A DNA stretch of 64,000 bases from Chitinophagaceae bacterium (GTDB taxonomy: Bacteria > Bacteroidota > Bacteroidia > Chitinophagales > Chitinophagaceae): NCBI GenBank assembly GCA_024103425.1, contig JAGFIS010000039.1:62001-126000 (forward strand). The letters are read 5' to 3'. Below, piece by piece: positions 53,507 to 62,857 of this stretch. The notes beneath the pieces are model-generated. The model was not told where the DNA came from. It ran no database searches and worked only from the letters and a program-made list of their open reading frames with translations. Position numbers and translations under genes: made by a program. Each line of letters starts with the position of its first letter. Within the stretch, counting starts at the first letter, position 1.

Positions 53507-53908
53507 TTATTCCTGATCTTCTACGAACGAATATTTGAAGTCCACCAGCCATTCATCGCCAACCTTAATCACCTTCAGTTTGGCAGGTTCTTTTTTGTAA
53601 GAGTTTTTATAGAAAATAATGGTGGTATTCTCATCCGGAGTTTTGGTGCTGTCTACAATAATGTCTGCATCTCTGTAATACTCTCTTTCCAACGCATCAA
53701 GCCCGGTTGTGAATTCCTTATATCCCGCCAGATATTGTTCGTTTGTTGTATCCCGGAGCATGAATTTCTCAGCTTTCGGAAAGTCGCCCTTCAGCGAGGC
53801 TTCAATAAAACCTCTTCCGCTCGATAGAGCGTCGCTCTTATCGAGTTCCTCTTGTTTACATGATGCAAAAAGCACTATTGCTGCCAGAATGGTCAGAAAT
53901 CTTTTCAT
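53507..53908 (-). CDS. Small lipoprotein, DUF4878-like
   Basis: 133 residues with a lipoprotein signal (ending FASC). A cystatin/NTF2-like small domain follows: ALSSGRGFIEASLKGDFPKAEKFM, then a strand with NTTIIFYKNS and the closing KVGDEWLVDFKYSF. The neighbouring lipoprotein 14 bp upstream has the same fold, so they may be paralogues. Function unknown. Confidence 0.8.
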   Translation of the reverse strand: MKRFLTILAAIVLFASCKQEELDKSDALSSGRGFIEASLKGDFPKAEKFMLRDTTNEQYLAGYKEFTTGLDALEREYYRDADIIVDSTKTPDENTTIIFYKNSYKKEPAKLKVIKVGDEWLVDFKYSFVEDQE

Positions 53909-53922
53909 CGATTAAGTTGTTG

Positions 53923-54552
53923 CTATTGTTTCTGCAATTTCTCCATTGCGTCAATCATATCCTTCATCTTGTCTGCAGGGATACTTTTCAAAGAGCTGTC
54001 AAATAACTCTTTCATCTCTTTAATCTTATTAGTGTCTATAGAGTTAAGGATGGCTTTTAGTGAGTCTGCAGCTTCGCTTAATTTATTTAAATCTTCTTCA
54101 GGAAAGTCTTTCAATTCATCCGAATTTAGTTTTTCTCCCATCTTGTCTTTAGCCATTTTCATCAGGGTTCCCATGTCAAAGGCTACTTTCCAGTCTCCTT
54201 TCTCTCTCTTAAGGTAGAAGTTAACTGATTCTCCTGATTTCTTTTCGGTAACTACTACAGTAGCATTATCTCCGTCAATAATAGGATCACCCATCTCAAT
54301 CTTGCTCTTATCAAATTGATCTAAAGAATCCTCTTCTACTTCACCAATTGCGTTGAAACTTAACTCCATCAGGCTGATGAGGCCTTTGCTGTCTTCGGTA
54401 ACCAGCTTTTTAGCTTCGGTGATGTTCTTTTGAGAAAGCGCATCAAAGAAAGCGTTGAGCACAGCTTTTGGATTGTCACCGCGGTTACCTAACGAATTGC
54501 AACCGGCAAGAAGGAAAAGGAATGCAGGTGCAATGATTAGAATTTTCTTCAT
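53923..54552 (-). CDS. Lipoprotein with DUF4878-like domain and helical tail
   Basis: 209 residues from the ATG at 54552, chosen because the lipoprotein signal (MKKILIIAPAFLFLLAGC) starts there. About 25-125 is a DUF4878-like domain (PKAVLNAFFDALSQKNITEAKKLV, KREKGDWKVAFDM). The rest is a charged helical tail. It probably sits in the outer membrane facing the periplasm. It precedes the smaller related lipoprotein and may be cotranscribed with it and crcB. Confidence 0.85.
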   Translation of the reverse strand: MKKILIIAPAFLFLLAGCNSLGNRGDNPKAVLNAFFDALSQKNITEAKKLVTEDSKGLISLMELSFNAIGEVEEDSLDQFDKSKIEMGDPIIDGDNATVVVTEKKSGESVNFYLKREKGDWKVAFDMGTLMKMAKDKMGEKLNSDELKDFPEEDLNKLSEAADSLKAILNSIDTNKIKEMKELFDSSLKSIPADKMKDMIDAMEKLQKQ

Positions 54553-54573
54553 TACTTTATTTTTTGACAAGGG

Positions 54574-54581
54574 CAAAAGTA
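54574..54581 (-). promoter_or_regulatory. Bacteroidetes -7 motif for the lipoprotein pair
   Basis: CAAAAGTA on the plus strand reads TACTTTTG on the minus strand, an exact TAnnTTTG, 22 bases before the ATG at 54552. Confidence 0.45.
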
Positions 54582-54693
54582 GTTGTTAATTCCTTTTTAT
54601 AAAAAAGTAAGAAATATATTAACGAATGGCAGGTTCATGGCCTTTCGGCCCCGGCTTGCAGCATACTAAAAGAAGGGGTACAGAACCGTTAAT

Positions 54694-55677
54694 TTATTTA
54701 TCGGTTTGGTGATGTTCTCTTTCGTGTTTCGCTTCTTTTTCGTATGCTTTGATGATTTGTTTTACCAGTTTGTGTCTTACCACATCTTCCTCGTCCAACT
54801 CTACATGGCCGATACCGTCGATATGTTTCAGGATCCGTACAGATTTCTCTAAACCACTCTTTACTTTGGGCGGGAGGTCTATTTGCGAAATGTCTCCCGT
54901 AATAATTGCCTTTGCATTGGCGCCGATCCTGGTTAGGAACATTTTGAGTTGCAGGTCGGTTGCATTCTGTGCTTCATCGAGGATGATAAAGGCGTTATCC
55001 AGCGTTCTACCGCGCATATAGGCGAGGGGAGCGATTTCTATAGTACGGGTAGTCATATAATATCCAAGTTTGTCTGCAGGGATCATGTCATCCAGTGCAT
55101 CATACAGCGGGCGCAGATACGGGTCGATTTTTTCTTTAAGATCACCCGGCAGGAACCCAAGACTTTCGCCGGCTTCTACCGCAGGACGGGTAAGAATGAT
55201 TTTCTTTACCTGTTTATTCTTCAAAGCCCTAACTGCTAAAGCCACTGCTGTGTACGTCTTACCCGTACCGGCAGGACCAATTGCGAAGACGATATCGTTA
55301 GACTCCACGGCATTCACCATTTTTTTCTGGTTAGGTGTCCGCGCTCTTACTGTCTTTCCGTTGGGACCAAAAACCAGAACATTATTAGGATTCCTGTCCA
55401 TAAAGTGATCGATTACAGTTTCATCATCTCCGCCAAGGATTTGTTCCATGTAGTTGTCGCTCATATGTCCGTTACGTTCCAGGTATTGCACGGCAAGATG
55501 AATTTTTTCTTTGGCAGCAGCAATCTGTTCCGGTGTCCCGCTAAGCTTCAGCTGTGTGCCTCTGCTAAGGATTTTCAGTCGGGGAAATTTTTTCTTTAGG
55601 ATATCTAGTTTGCGATTGTTAACCCCGAAAAAATCTATGGGGTTGATAGTCTCTAAATTAATAATAACGTCAGTCAA
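54694..55677 (-). CDS. phoH: PhoH family ATPase
   Basis: 327 residues. Residues about 10-100 form a KH-like RNA-binding domain typical of PhoH/YbeZ proteins. The PhoH ATPase follows: Walker A GPAGTGKT near residue 137, RPAVEAGESLGFLPGD, MRGRTLDNAFIILDEAQNA (Walker B), and TGDISQIDLP. YbeZ-type proteins work with the rRNA-processing nuclease YbeY. The start codon is TTG at 55677, since an in-frame stop lies just upstream and no ATG fits. The C terminus is highly charged. Confidence 0.93.
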   Translation of the reverse strand: MTDVIINLETINPIDFFGVNNRKLDILKKKFPRLKILSRGTQLKLSGTPEQIAAAKEKIHLAVQYLERNGHMSDNYMEQILGGDDETVIDHFMDRNPNNVLVFGPNGKTVRARTPNQKKMVNAVESNDIVFAIGPAGTGKTYTAVALAVRALKNKQVKKIILTRPAVEAGESLGFLPGDLKEKIDPYLRPLYDALDDMIPADKLGYYMTTRTIEIAPLAYMRGRTLDNAFIILDEAQNATDLQLKMFLTRIGANAKAIITGDISQIDLPPKVKSGLEKSVRILKHIDGIGHVELDEEDVVRHKLVKQIIKAYEKEAKHEREHHQTDK

Positions 55678-55960
55678 TACGGGTTAATTTAAATGATTTT
55701 AATAGGGTTTGATGCCTTGAAAATATCTTCAGGATTTTACAAATACTAATTTAGTTATTCACACTAAGTTGAAAAAGTTAATTCTGAGACAGAAGATATC
55801 GTTATTAAAACGGAATGAGATGGACTTATATTTTGATTTTATTTTAACACCGGATGGTGTGCCGGAAAATCTGAAGAAACCGTTAGATATTGATGTTTGC
55901 AGAAAAATTAGCAATCTGCCGAATATTATTTTTATAAATTCGCTCAAATTAAATTGAACA
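55678..55960 (+). other. AT-rich gap with one doubtful small frame
   Basis: 283 bp. A TTG-started frame of 62 codons (55769-55957) ends just before the cytochrome ATG but has no ATG start of similar length and low-complexity composition. I do not call it a gene. Confidence 0.5.
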
Positions 55961-56401
55961 ATGAACAAAAGCTTTTTAACCGTAATAGTGCTTGTGGCTT
56001 GTATTTTCGGGCTTCAGGCATTTACATCTATCGATCAACCGCGCTACAAAAATCTGCAGGTATTACCGCAAGATATTTCTAAACCTGCGCTTGACAGTGT
56101 GATGCGGCACTTCACCGCTGCACTAGGTGTGAGGTGCAGTTTCTGTCACACTCGCGATGCAGAATCTAACAGAACAGATTATGCAAGTGATGCCAAGCCT
56201 GAGAAAATGATAACCAGAAAGATGATGCATATGGCAATTGAAATCAATAAGAATTACTTCAGTGATGCAGAAGATGAAACCGAAGGTGAGGGTGCAGCTA
56301 CTGTACCCGATGCAGATTATATTCTCTCTTATGTTACATGCTATACTTGCCATAAAGGAGATACCCACCCGGTGAATATACCTCCGGCGAGAGAGAATTA
56401 A
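55961..56401 (+). CDS. Diheme c-type cytochrome (reaction-centre-cytochrome-like)
   Basis: 146 residues. A signal sequence (about 1-22) is followed by two heme sites, CSFCH at 59-63 and CYTCH at 127-131. The spacing and the HFTAALGVRC and MITRKMMHMAIEIN stretches, with a Met ligand candidate, match the family of small cytochromes resembling the photosynthetic reaction-centre cytochrome subunit, which in non-phototrophic Bacteroidetes is of unknown role. It acts outside the cytoplasm in electron transfer. Terminator follows. Confidence 0.88.
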   Translation: MNKSFLTVIVLVACIFGLQAFTSIDQPRYKNLQVLPQDISKPALDSVMRHFTAALGVRCSFCHTRDAESNRTDYASDAKPEKMITRKMMHMAIEINKNYFSDAEDETEGEGAATVPDADYILSYVTCYTCHKGDTHPVNIPPAREN

Positions 56402-56428
56402 ATAAATATTTAAAAAGAAACATATCAA

Positions 56429-56459
56429 ACGGAAGCACAACGAGTGTTTCCGTTTTTTA
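56429..56459. terminator. Bidirectional terminator between the cytochrome and purC
   Basis: Stem AACGGAAGC with GTTTCCGTT (one wobble pair), followed by six T on the plus strand; on the minus strand the mirror tail is weak. It overlaps the purC stop. Confidence 0.75.
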
Positions 56460-57395
56460 TTTTAATGAATCAGTAAACGAATTCAGGCATGCAGTGATCC
56501 TGCCTTCTGTTTGCTCATCAGACAGTTCCTCAGGATAAAAAGTTACACCCAATAATTTTTCATACAGTTCGATGTAACGGTTACTGATGGTTTCAACCCA
56601 TTTGTCAGTCATTTCAGGAACTGATTGTCCTTCTTTGCCCATAAAGTTGTTGGCAACTAACCATTCGCGTACAAATTCTTTACTCAATTGTTTCTGTCGT
56701 ATCCCCTGTCTTTGATTTTCCTCGAAGTTATCAGCGTAGAAGTATCGCGAACTGTCAGGGGTATGTACTTCATCGATGATGTAAATGGAATCGCCGGATT
56801 TTCCGAATTCGTATTTGGTATCGGCAAGAATCAAACCTCTCTTCCGCGCATACTCTTTTCCCCTGCTGAACAAGGCTAAAGCATAAGCTTCCAGTTGTTT
56901 GTATTCTGATTCCTGAACGATTCCCCGAGCAATAATCTCTTCCCGGCTGATATCTTCATCGTGGCCTTCGGCAGCTTTTGTACTTGGTGTAATGATAGGC
57001 TCCGGGAAATAATCATTCTCCTTCATGCTTTCCGGCAACGCCACGCCGCACAATTCTCTTTTTCCGCTGTTGTAAGTACGCCACGCATGACCAACCAGAT
57101 TACCTCTAACCACCATCTCCACTTTATAAGGAGTGCAGAGCTTTCCAACTGACACATGGGGGGCAGGAGTATCTATCAGCCAGTTCGGGCAAATATCCTC
57201 TGTGAGTTTTAACATGAAGGCTGCAATCTGGTTCAACACCTGGCCTTTATAAGGGATTGGTTTCGGAAGCACCACATCAAATGCTGATATCCGGTTGCTT
57301 GTAACCATTACCATATAACGATCGTCAATCGTATAGACGTCTCTTACTTTCCCTTTATAAAAACCGGTCTGTCCTTTAAAATGAAATTGAGTCAT
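56457..57395 (-). CDS. purC: Phosphoribosylaminoimidazole-succinocarboxamide synthase
   Basis: Adds aspartate to CAIR in purine synthesis. I choose the ATG at 57395 (312 residues), since KGKVRDVY then lies at the usual position; a start at 57461 adds 22 residues without likeness. Motifs are SNRISAFDVVLP, VEMVVRGNLVGHAW-type (here KVEMVVRGNLVGHAW), ADTKYEFG and IDEVHTPDSSRYF. It resembles the longer eukaryote-like SAICAR synthetases (about 300 residues) rather than the 240-residue E. coli form. Monocistronic. Confidence 0.95.
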   Translation of the reverse strand: MTQFHFKGQTGFYKGKVRDVYTIDDRYMVMVTSNRISAFDVVLPKPIPYKGQVLNQIAAFMLKLTEDICPNWLIDTPAPHVSVGKLCTPYKVEMVVRGNLVGHAWRTYNSGKRELCGVALPESMKENDYFPEPIITPSTKAAEGHDEDISREEIIARGIVQESEYKQLEAYALALFSRGKEYARKRGLILADTKYEFGKSGDSIYIIDEVHTPDSSRYFYADNFEENQRQGIRQKQLSKEFVREWLVANNFMGKEGQSVPEMTDKWVETISNRYIELYEKLLGVTFYPEELSDEQTEGRITACLNSFTDSLK

Positions 57396-57550
57396 ATATA
57401 ATTTTGAGTGACAAAAGTGCAAAATATTTAGTTTGAGCAGCGATATTTTCGTGAATCCCAACAGACAATGAGAGAGAAATTTATATCAAAATATTTTTTA
57501 AACCCCGATAACAATACTAAATTGCTCCTAATTTAAATTAAAAACAGTCT

Positions 57551-60316
57551 ATGAGAAGAGTATTAAAACTAACATTTTTGCTTCCGGCACTTTTGTTTGT
57601 TATACCCGCCTTATCACAACAGGTGATAAAGGGTAAGGTTAATAATGCAGCAACCGGTTTACCGATACCAGCTGTTTCTGTAACCGTAAGTGGAACCGGC
57701 GAAGGAACGTTCACAAACGATAATGGGGAATTCTCACTTACAGTTAAAGGGACCTTCCCGATCACACTTTTGGTGACCTCAGTTGGATATGAAGGCCATC
57801 AGGTCGTAGTGAATTCAGCTTCAGATTTTGTGACAGTTCAATTAAATACAGCTGCGACTCTCGGTCAGGAAATAGTTGTTTCTGCAACACGTACTGCATC
57901 AAAAATCCTGGAATCACCGGTGACCATTGAACGGTACAGTTCTAAAGAAATTACCAATGCAACTGCGGTATCATACTACGATATGGTGAAAAACCTTAAG
58001 GGTGTAGATATGGTAAACGCCTCTCTTACTTTTTCTTCACCAAGTACACGTGGATTTAACGGAAGTGGTAACCTGAGAATGAACCAGATCGTGGATGGAA
58101 TGGATAACCAGGCCCCCGGTCTGAACTTCTCGGTGGGTAGTGTAATCGGTATTACCCAACTGGATGTTGAGAGTGTGGAATTACTGCCCGGTGCATCCTC
58201 TGCGCTGTACGGTCCGGGTGGTATGAACGGTGCTTTAATCATTAACAGTAAGGATCCATTTAAGTATCAGGGATTCTCATTTGACATCAAGCAGGGGATC
58301 ATGAATATTGATAACCGAAGCAAAAAAGCATCGCCTTATTATGACTGGACATTCAGATGGGCTAAGAAAGTAAGCGACAAGTTTGCTTTCAAACTGAACG
58401 GTCAGCTCATTCAGGCAAAAGACTGGGTTGCTGATGATTATCGTAACTATAACAGAACAGGTACACTTGGTTTTGTAAAACCCGGAACCCGTGAAACGGA
58501 TCCTAACTACGATGGTGTAAACGTTTACGGAGACGAGACTACTGCAGATATTATGTCTAATATATTAGCACCGTTAGCTGCTGCGGCTCCGTTCTATGCT
58601 CCCTATGTAAATGCAATGCCATCCTCTATCCCTGTTTCAAGAACAGGATATTTGGAGAAAGATGTGGTAGATCCGAATACACTGAACGTGAAATTCAGTG
58701 GACAACTGAGTTATAAGCTTACAAACAATACAGCATTTAACGTAGCAGGTTATTTCGGAACAGGTAATACAGTATATACAGGAAGTGACAGATACTCTCT
58801 GTTAAACCTGAAGATTGCTCAGTACAAAGCTGAATTAGTTAATAAGAACTGGTTTATCAGAGGATGGACAACTCAGGAGAATGCCGGTGAATCATTCAAT
58901 GCTACTGTTACTACGCGTCTGTTGAACGAGGCATGGAAACCAAGTGGCGGTACCGGCGGATGGTATTATCAGTATGCAATGGCGTTCCTGAATGCAAAGA
59001 TTGCAGGCCAGTCTGATATTACTGCTCATAATACTGCACGTTCTATTGCTGATATCGGCCGTCCGGCTGAGGGTTCACAAGAGTTTAAGACGCTTCTGGA
59101 TCAGGTAAGAAGTGTTCCAATTTCAAAAGGTGGTGGTTTGTTTGTCGATAAGACTGATTGGTACAACCTGGAAGGACAATACAACCTTTCTGAGTTCACC
59201 GGAGAGTTCGCTGATATTCTTGTGGGTGTAAACTACAAGAGATTTGTGCTGAATTCTGAGGGAACACTGTTTGCAGATTCAACCAAGAAAATTCCTATTA
59301 ATGAATATGGTGCCTACCTGCAGGCTACCAAAAAAATGGCTAACGATCACCTGACCATCATTGCAAGTGCACGTTACGATAAGAATGACAACTTCGACGG
59401 GCGCTTTACTCCAAGGGTTTCCTTCGTGATCAAAGTTGCAGAAGACAATAACATCAGGATGTCTTACCAGCAAGCTTACAGGTTTGGTAGTACACAGCAA
59501 CAGTGGATCAACCTGAGAGTAGGTGGCGGTACTGCATTGATCGGTGGAGTTCAGGCATTCAGAGATTTCTATCATTTCAATACTAACCCGGTTTACGGAA
59601 TTGACGATAACCTGTTTGCAGGTAACCCTACTGTTAAGAACCTTGCTAAGTTCAAGGCAGAAACAGTTAACTCGTTTGAGCTGGGTTATAAAGGTTTGTT
59701 AGCTGATAAGAAGCTGTTGATTGATATGTATGGGTACTACGGAATATACAGAGACTTTATTACCAGAACACTTGTAGTACAGTCTGTAAGTGGTAGTCCG
59801 AGTGTGTTCACTAACCCGGCGACTGTAAGGGCTAATATCAACAACCCGGCGCTGGCTACTGTTTTCTCTGTACCCCAGAACCTGACCAGCAAAGTAACTA
59901 CATATGGATTTGGTATAAGTGGTACTTATATGTTCCCGAAAAACTTCACACTTGAAGTTCAGGGATCATCAGATCATCTGGATAAAGTTCCTGCAGGATA
60001 CATAGCAGCATTCAACGCTCCGAAGTTCAGGGCTGGGGTTGCACTGAGCAACACAGGGTTTGGTTATCAGAACCGCTTTGGATTCAGTCTGAATTACAAG
60101 TGGCAGGATGAAGTAGAGTATCAAGGAGATTTTGCTTCGGGTATAGTGCCCGCATTCCAGACACTGGATGCTCAACTTAATTATAAATTCCCTGCAGAGA
60201 AAGTAATGATAAAAGTGGGTGGAACTAATATTTTGAATGAGTACTACAGAAACGGTTTTGGTAATGCGACTATTGGCGGACTGTATTATGTAGGTGTAGG
60301 GTATAACATCTTTTAA
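57551..60316 (+). CDS. TonB-dependent outer-membrane receptor
   Basis: 921 residues. The signal peptide ends near PALSQ. About 25-105 is a carboxypeptidase-D-regulatory-like domain (IKGKVNNAATGLPIPAVSVTV, VGYEGHQV). About 115-235 is the plug (SPVTIERYSSKEI, VDGMDNQAPG, VELLPGASSALYGPGGMNGALIINS), and the rest a 22-strand barrel ending in an aromatic residue. It differs from SusC (no SusC motif). The ligand is unknown. The fasciclin lipoprotein gene 32 bp downstream is likely cotranscribed and may act as a surface partner, in place of a SusD-like protein. Confidence 0.92.
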   Translation: MRRVLKLTFLLPALLFVIPALSQQVIKGKVNNAATGLPIPAVSVTVSGTGEGTFTNDNGEFSLTVKGTFPITLLVTSVGYEGHQVVVNSASDFVTVQLNTAATLGQEIVVSATRTASKILESPVTIERYSSKEITNATAVSYYDMVKNLKGVDMVNASLTFSSPSTRGFNGSGNLRMNQIVDGMDNQAPGLNFSVGSVIGITQLDVESVELLPGASSALYGPGGMNGALIINSKDPFKYQGFSFDIKQGIMNIDNRSKKASPYYDWTFRWAKKVSDKFAFKLNGQLIQAKDWVADDYRNYNRTGTLGFVKPGTRETDPNYDGVNVYGDETTADIMSNILAPLAAAAPFYAPYVNAMPSSIPVSRTGYLEKDVVDPNTLNVKFSGQLSYKLTNNTAFNVAGYFGTGNTVYTGSDRYSLLNLKIAQYKAELVNKNWFIRGWTTQENAGESFNATVTTRLLNEAWKPSGGTGGWYYQYAMAFLNAKIAGQSDITAHNTARSIADIGRPAEGSQEFKTLLDQVRSVPISKGGGLFVDKTDWYNLEGQYNLSEFTGEFADILVGVNYKRFVLNSEGTLFADSTKKIPINEYGAYLQATKKMANDHLTIIASARYDKNDNFDGRFTPRVSFVIKVAEDNNIRMSYQQAYRFGSTQQQWINLRVGGGTALIGGVQAFRDFYHFNTNPVYGIDDNLFAGNPTVKNLAKFKAETVNSFELGYKGLLADKKLLIDMYGYYGIYRDFITRTLVVQSVSGSPSVFTNPATVRANINNPALATVFSVPQNLTSKVTTYGFGISGTYMFPKNFTLEVQGSSDHLDKVPAGYIAAFNAPKFRAGVALSNTGFGYQNRFGFSLNYKWQDEVEYQGDFASGIVPAFQTLDAQLNYKFPAEKVMIKVGGTNILNEYYRNGFGNATIGGLYYVGVGYNIF

Positions 60317-60348
60317 TTAAAAACCTGTTCAACTTTTAAATAGATAAT

Positions 60349-61581
60349 ATGAAGAACAATAAAATGAGTTTACGGCTAAAATTGGTTGCAGTGGCAGCAA
60401 TAGCCTTTTCGTTTACATTCAGCTCATGCAATAAGGCACTTGAAACTCCCGAGCCAATAAAGACTCCGGAATTGAATTCGGGAGCTTCTCAAAGTATAGG
60501 TTCTAAGATCGAGAGTGATGCCAATTACAGCATCTATCTGGCCGCGGTAAAAAGAGTGCCGGGTATGCTCGATAAGCTGAAGGATAAGAATAACATTTTT
60601 ACTGCCTTTATTCCGGATAACGCGGGATTCCAGGCTTCGGGAATACCCTCTGCAGCTGTAATCAATGCGATGCCTGTTCAGACAGTGGGTGCTATCGTTC
60701 AGTATTCCCTTTTACCGGGGCAACAACACTCGTCCGGCGAATTTGAAAGCTTCCCGAATACTCAGTACCCGACCAGTTTGAATATTCCTTTACCTCCGGG
60801 TGCATTACCTGTACCTCTTCAGATGAGTATTTTTCCGCGCAAAACATCTGCAGGATTTTATGCGAACAACATCCCTGTAAAAACTGCTGATGAGAGATAT
60901 ACTAACGGTACGATCCACAAAATGGCAGCACTGGTTGCTCCTCCATCTCAACTGCTGAGCGATGCAATCGCCGCTAACGACGACCTGGTTTATTTCAGAA
61001 ATGCAATTCAATATGCTGATGCCGGTGCCACCGGAACATCAAGCCTTGCTTATCTGTTGGGATATCCGGTTATGAATATGACTGTCTTTGCACCAAGCAA
61101 CGGCGCTTTCCAACAATTGATTTACGGATTGGCTTACTCTTATTTCATTAGCCTGGGATTTTCTCCTGCTGAAGCTGACGGTAATGCCACTGCCCTGGCC
61201 TCAGATCCGAATGTATTCTTCATCCCGGGTTTCAGCACACTGGCCTCTCCTGCTACGGTTAAAGGTATCCTGGCTTATCACTTCCTGGCTTCACAGGCAA
61301 CAGGATATCAGCCAATGCAAAGAGTATTCAGCAACAACTTCTCTGCTACTCCTTCGTTCTATCCGACTCTTGTGAACGGTAGTGTTTCAGCACATCCGGG
61401 AGTTCTTGTTGCACCTACTTTCACAGGTCCGATGGTGTCTTCTTTGAAGGTTACAGGAATGGGTACCTTCCCGCCGGGTGGTGCACCCTACTCCGGTACT
61501 GCGGCAAATGCTACATCTCTTGATCAGAATTGTGTGAACGGAGTATATTATGTAATTGACAGAATCCTGTTGCCGCAATAA
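60349..61581 (+). CDS. Fasciclin (FAS1)-domain lipoprotein
   Basis: 410 residues. A lipoprotein signal ends at FSSC. Two FAS1 domains are visible: about 50-195 (SNYSIYLAAVKRVPGM..NIFTAFIPDNAGF) and about 200-405 (MTVFAPSNGAFQQLIY..YHFLASQ..VYYVIDRILLP). FAS1 domains mediate adhesion or ligand binding. It is probably exposed on the outer membrane and works with the upstream TonB receptor. A strong terminator follows. Confidence 0.9.
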   Translation: MKNNKMSLRLKLVAVAAIAFSFTFSSCNKALETPEPIKTPELNSGASQSIGSKIESDANYSIYLAAVKRVPGMLDKLKDKNNIFTAFIPDNAGFQASGIPSAAVINAMPVQTVGAIVQYSLLPGQQHSSGEFESFPNTQYPTSLNIPLPPGALPVPLQMSIFPRKTSAGFYANNIPVKTADERYTNGTIHKMAALVAPPSQLLSDAIAANDDLVYFRNAIQYADAGATGTSSLAYLLGYPVMNMTVFAPSNGAFQQLIYGLAYSYFISLGFSPAEADGNATALASDPNVFFIPGFSTLASPATVKGILAYHFLASQATGYQPMQRVFSNNFSATPSFYPTLVNGSVSAHPGVLVAPTFTGPMVSSLKVTGMGTFPPGGAPYSGTAANATSLDQNCVNGVYYVIDRILLPQ

Positions 61582-61604
61582 CAGGTCAAACTGATAAAAT
61601 AAGA

Positions 61605-61640
61605 AACAGCCACGTTTTTGAAAGTGTGGCTGTTTTTTTT
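61605..61640 (+). terminator. Intrinsic terminator of the receptor-fasciclin operon
   Basis: Perfect 9-bp stem AACAGCCAC / GTGGCTGTT followed by eight T. Confidence 0.9.
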
Positions 61641-61665
61641 GGGATAAGTTTTTTATCTCTGGTGA

Positions 61666-62766
61666 TCAGACATTAAATCTGAAGTGCATCACATCACCGT
61701 CTTGTACTACATATTCTTTTCCTTCAATACGCAACTTTCCGTTTTCACGACAGGCAGCTTCAGACCCGTAGGTGACGAAATCATCATAAGAGATAACTTC
61801 AGCCTTGATGAATCCTTTTTCAAAATCGGTGTGGATAACTCCCGCTGCCTGGGGGGCTTTCCACCCTTTATGGATAGTCCAGGCCCGTACCTCCTGTATG
61901 CCTGCAGTGAAGTAGGTGGAGAGGCTAAGTAAGTTGTAAGTTGAATGGATGAGGCGGTCGAGAGCAGGTTCTTTCATGTTGTATTCGTCCATAAACATTT
62001 GCTTTTCTTCCGGGTCTTCAAACTCTGCGATTTGAGCCTCGATATTGTTGGACATTACGATAAGCTCGGCTCCCTCCTTTGCTGCTCCTTCAGCCAGTCT
62101 CTCTGAAAATTTGTTTCCCGTGTGCATTGAAGCCTCTTCCACATTGGCTACGTACAATACGGATTTGCTTGTAAGAAAGAAGTTTGAATTCAGAATTTCT
62201 TTTTCTTCTTTATTCAATTCCAACTGGTTGAGATTTTTGCCCTCACTCAGGTGATCTTTAGCTTTAACCAATACATCGTATTCGGCTTTAAGCTTGGCAT
62301 CACCCGATTTTACCATCTTCTCTATTTTTGAGAGCTTCTTCTCAATACTCTCCAAATCTTTCAGTTGTAATTCTGTTTCTATGATTTCTTTGTCCGAAAT
62401 CGGATCAATCGGCCCTTCATCGCGCAAGATATTTTCATCTTCGAAACAACGAATCACGTGAATAATAGCATCAACCTCTCTGATGTTCGCAAGAAACTTG
62501 TTGCCGAGTCCTTCTCCTTTGCTTGCACCGCGAACAAGGCCTGCAATATCTACTATCTCAATTTGGGTCGGTACAATCCTCTCAGGCTTAACTAATTCTG
62601 CCAGTTTGTTCAATCTGGGGTCCGGAACATTCACGAGCCCGACATTGGGCTCAATAGTGCAGAAACGGTAATTACTTGCCTGAGCTTTTGCACTATTACT
62701 GACTGCATTAAATAAAGTTGATTTCCCTACGTTTGGCAACCCTACAATACCAGCTTTCAAAGCCAT
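61666..62766 (-). CDS. ychF: Redox-regulated ribosome-binding ATPase YchF/EngD
   Basis: 366 residues. The G1 motif GLPNVGKST is at 8-16. The G4-type motif NVEE replaces NKxD, typical for YchF (ATP over GTP). A coiled-coil insert (about 135-190) and the C-terminal TGS domain (HTDFEKGFIKAEVISYDDF...VVQDGDVMHFRFNV) follow. It binds ribosomes and is part of the universal core genome. The exact -7 motif lies 40 bp before the start. Confidence 0.96.
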   Translation of the reverse strand: MALKAGIVGLPNVGKSTLFNAVSNSAKAQASNYRFCTIEPNVGLVNVPDPRLNKLAELVKPERIVPTQIEIVDIAGLVRGASKGEGLGNKFLANIREVDAIIHVIRCFEDENILRDEGPIDPISDKEIIETELQLKDLESIEKKLSKIEKMVKSGDAKLKAEYDVLVKAKDHLSEGKNLNQLELNKEEKEILNSNFFLTSKSVLYVANVEEASMHTGNKFSERLAEGAAKEGAELIVMSNNIEAQIAEFEDPEEKQMFMDEYNMKEPALDRLIHSTYNLLSLSTYFTAGIQEVRAWTIHKGWKAPQAAGVIHTDFEKGFIKAEVISYDDFVTYGSEAACRENGKLRIEGKEYVVQDGDVMHFRFNV

Positions 62767-62805
62767 AAGATGTGATTTTTAATATTTGCTTCCTGAAAAA
62801 GTTTG

Positions 62806-62813
62806 CAAATATA
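62806..62813 (-). promoter_or_regulatory. Bacteroidetes -7 motif for ychF
   Basis: CAAATATA on the plus strand reads TATATTTG on the minus strand, an exact TAnnTTTG, 40 bp before the ychF ATG. Confidence 0.5.
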
Positions 62814-62857
62814 CCACCTTATTCTTTGAGCGTGAAAAGCCGGGTATTTGGTCAGTT

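Noticed and set aside
55769-55957. 62-codon plus-strand frame before the cytochrome
   Set aside because: It depends on a TTG start, is AT-rich and low in complexity; a similar minus-strand frame overlaps it. Evidence is too weak either way.
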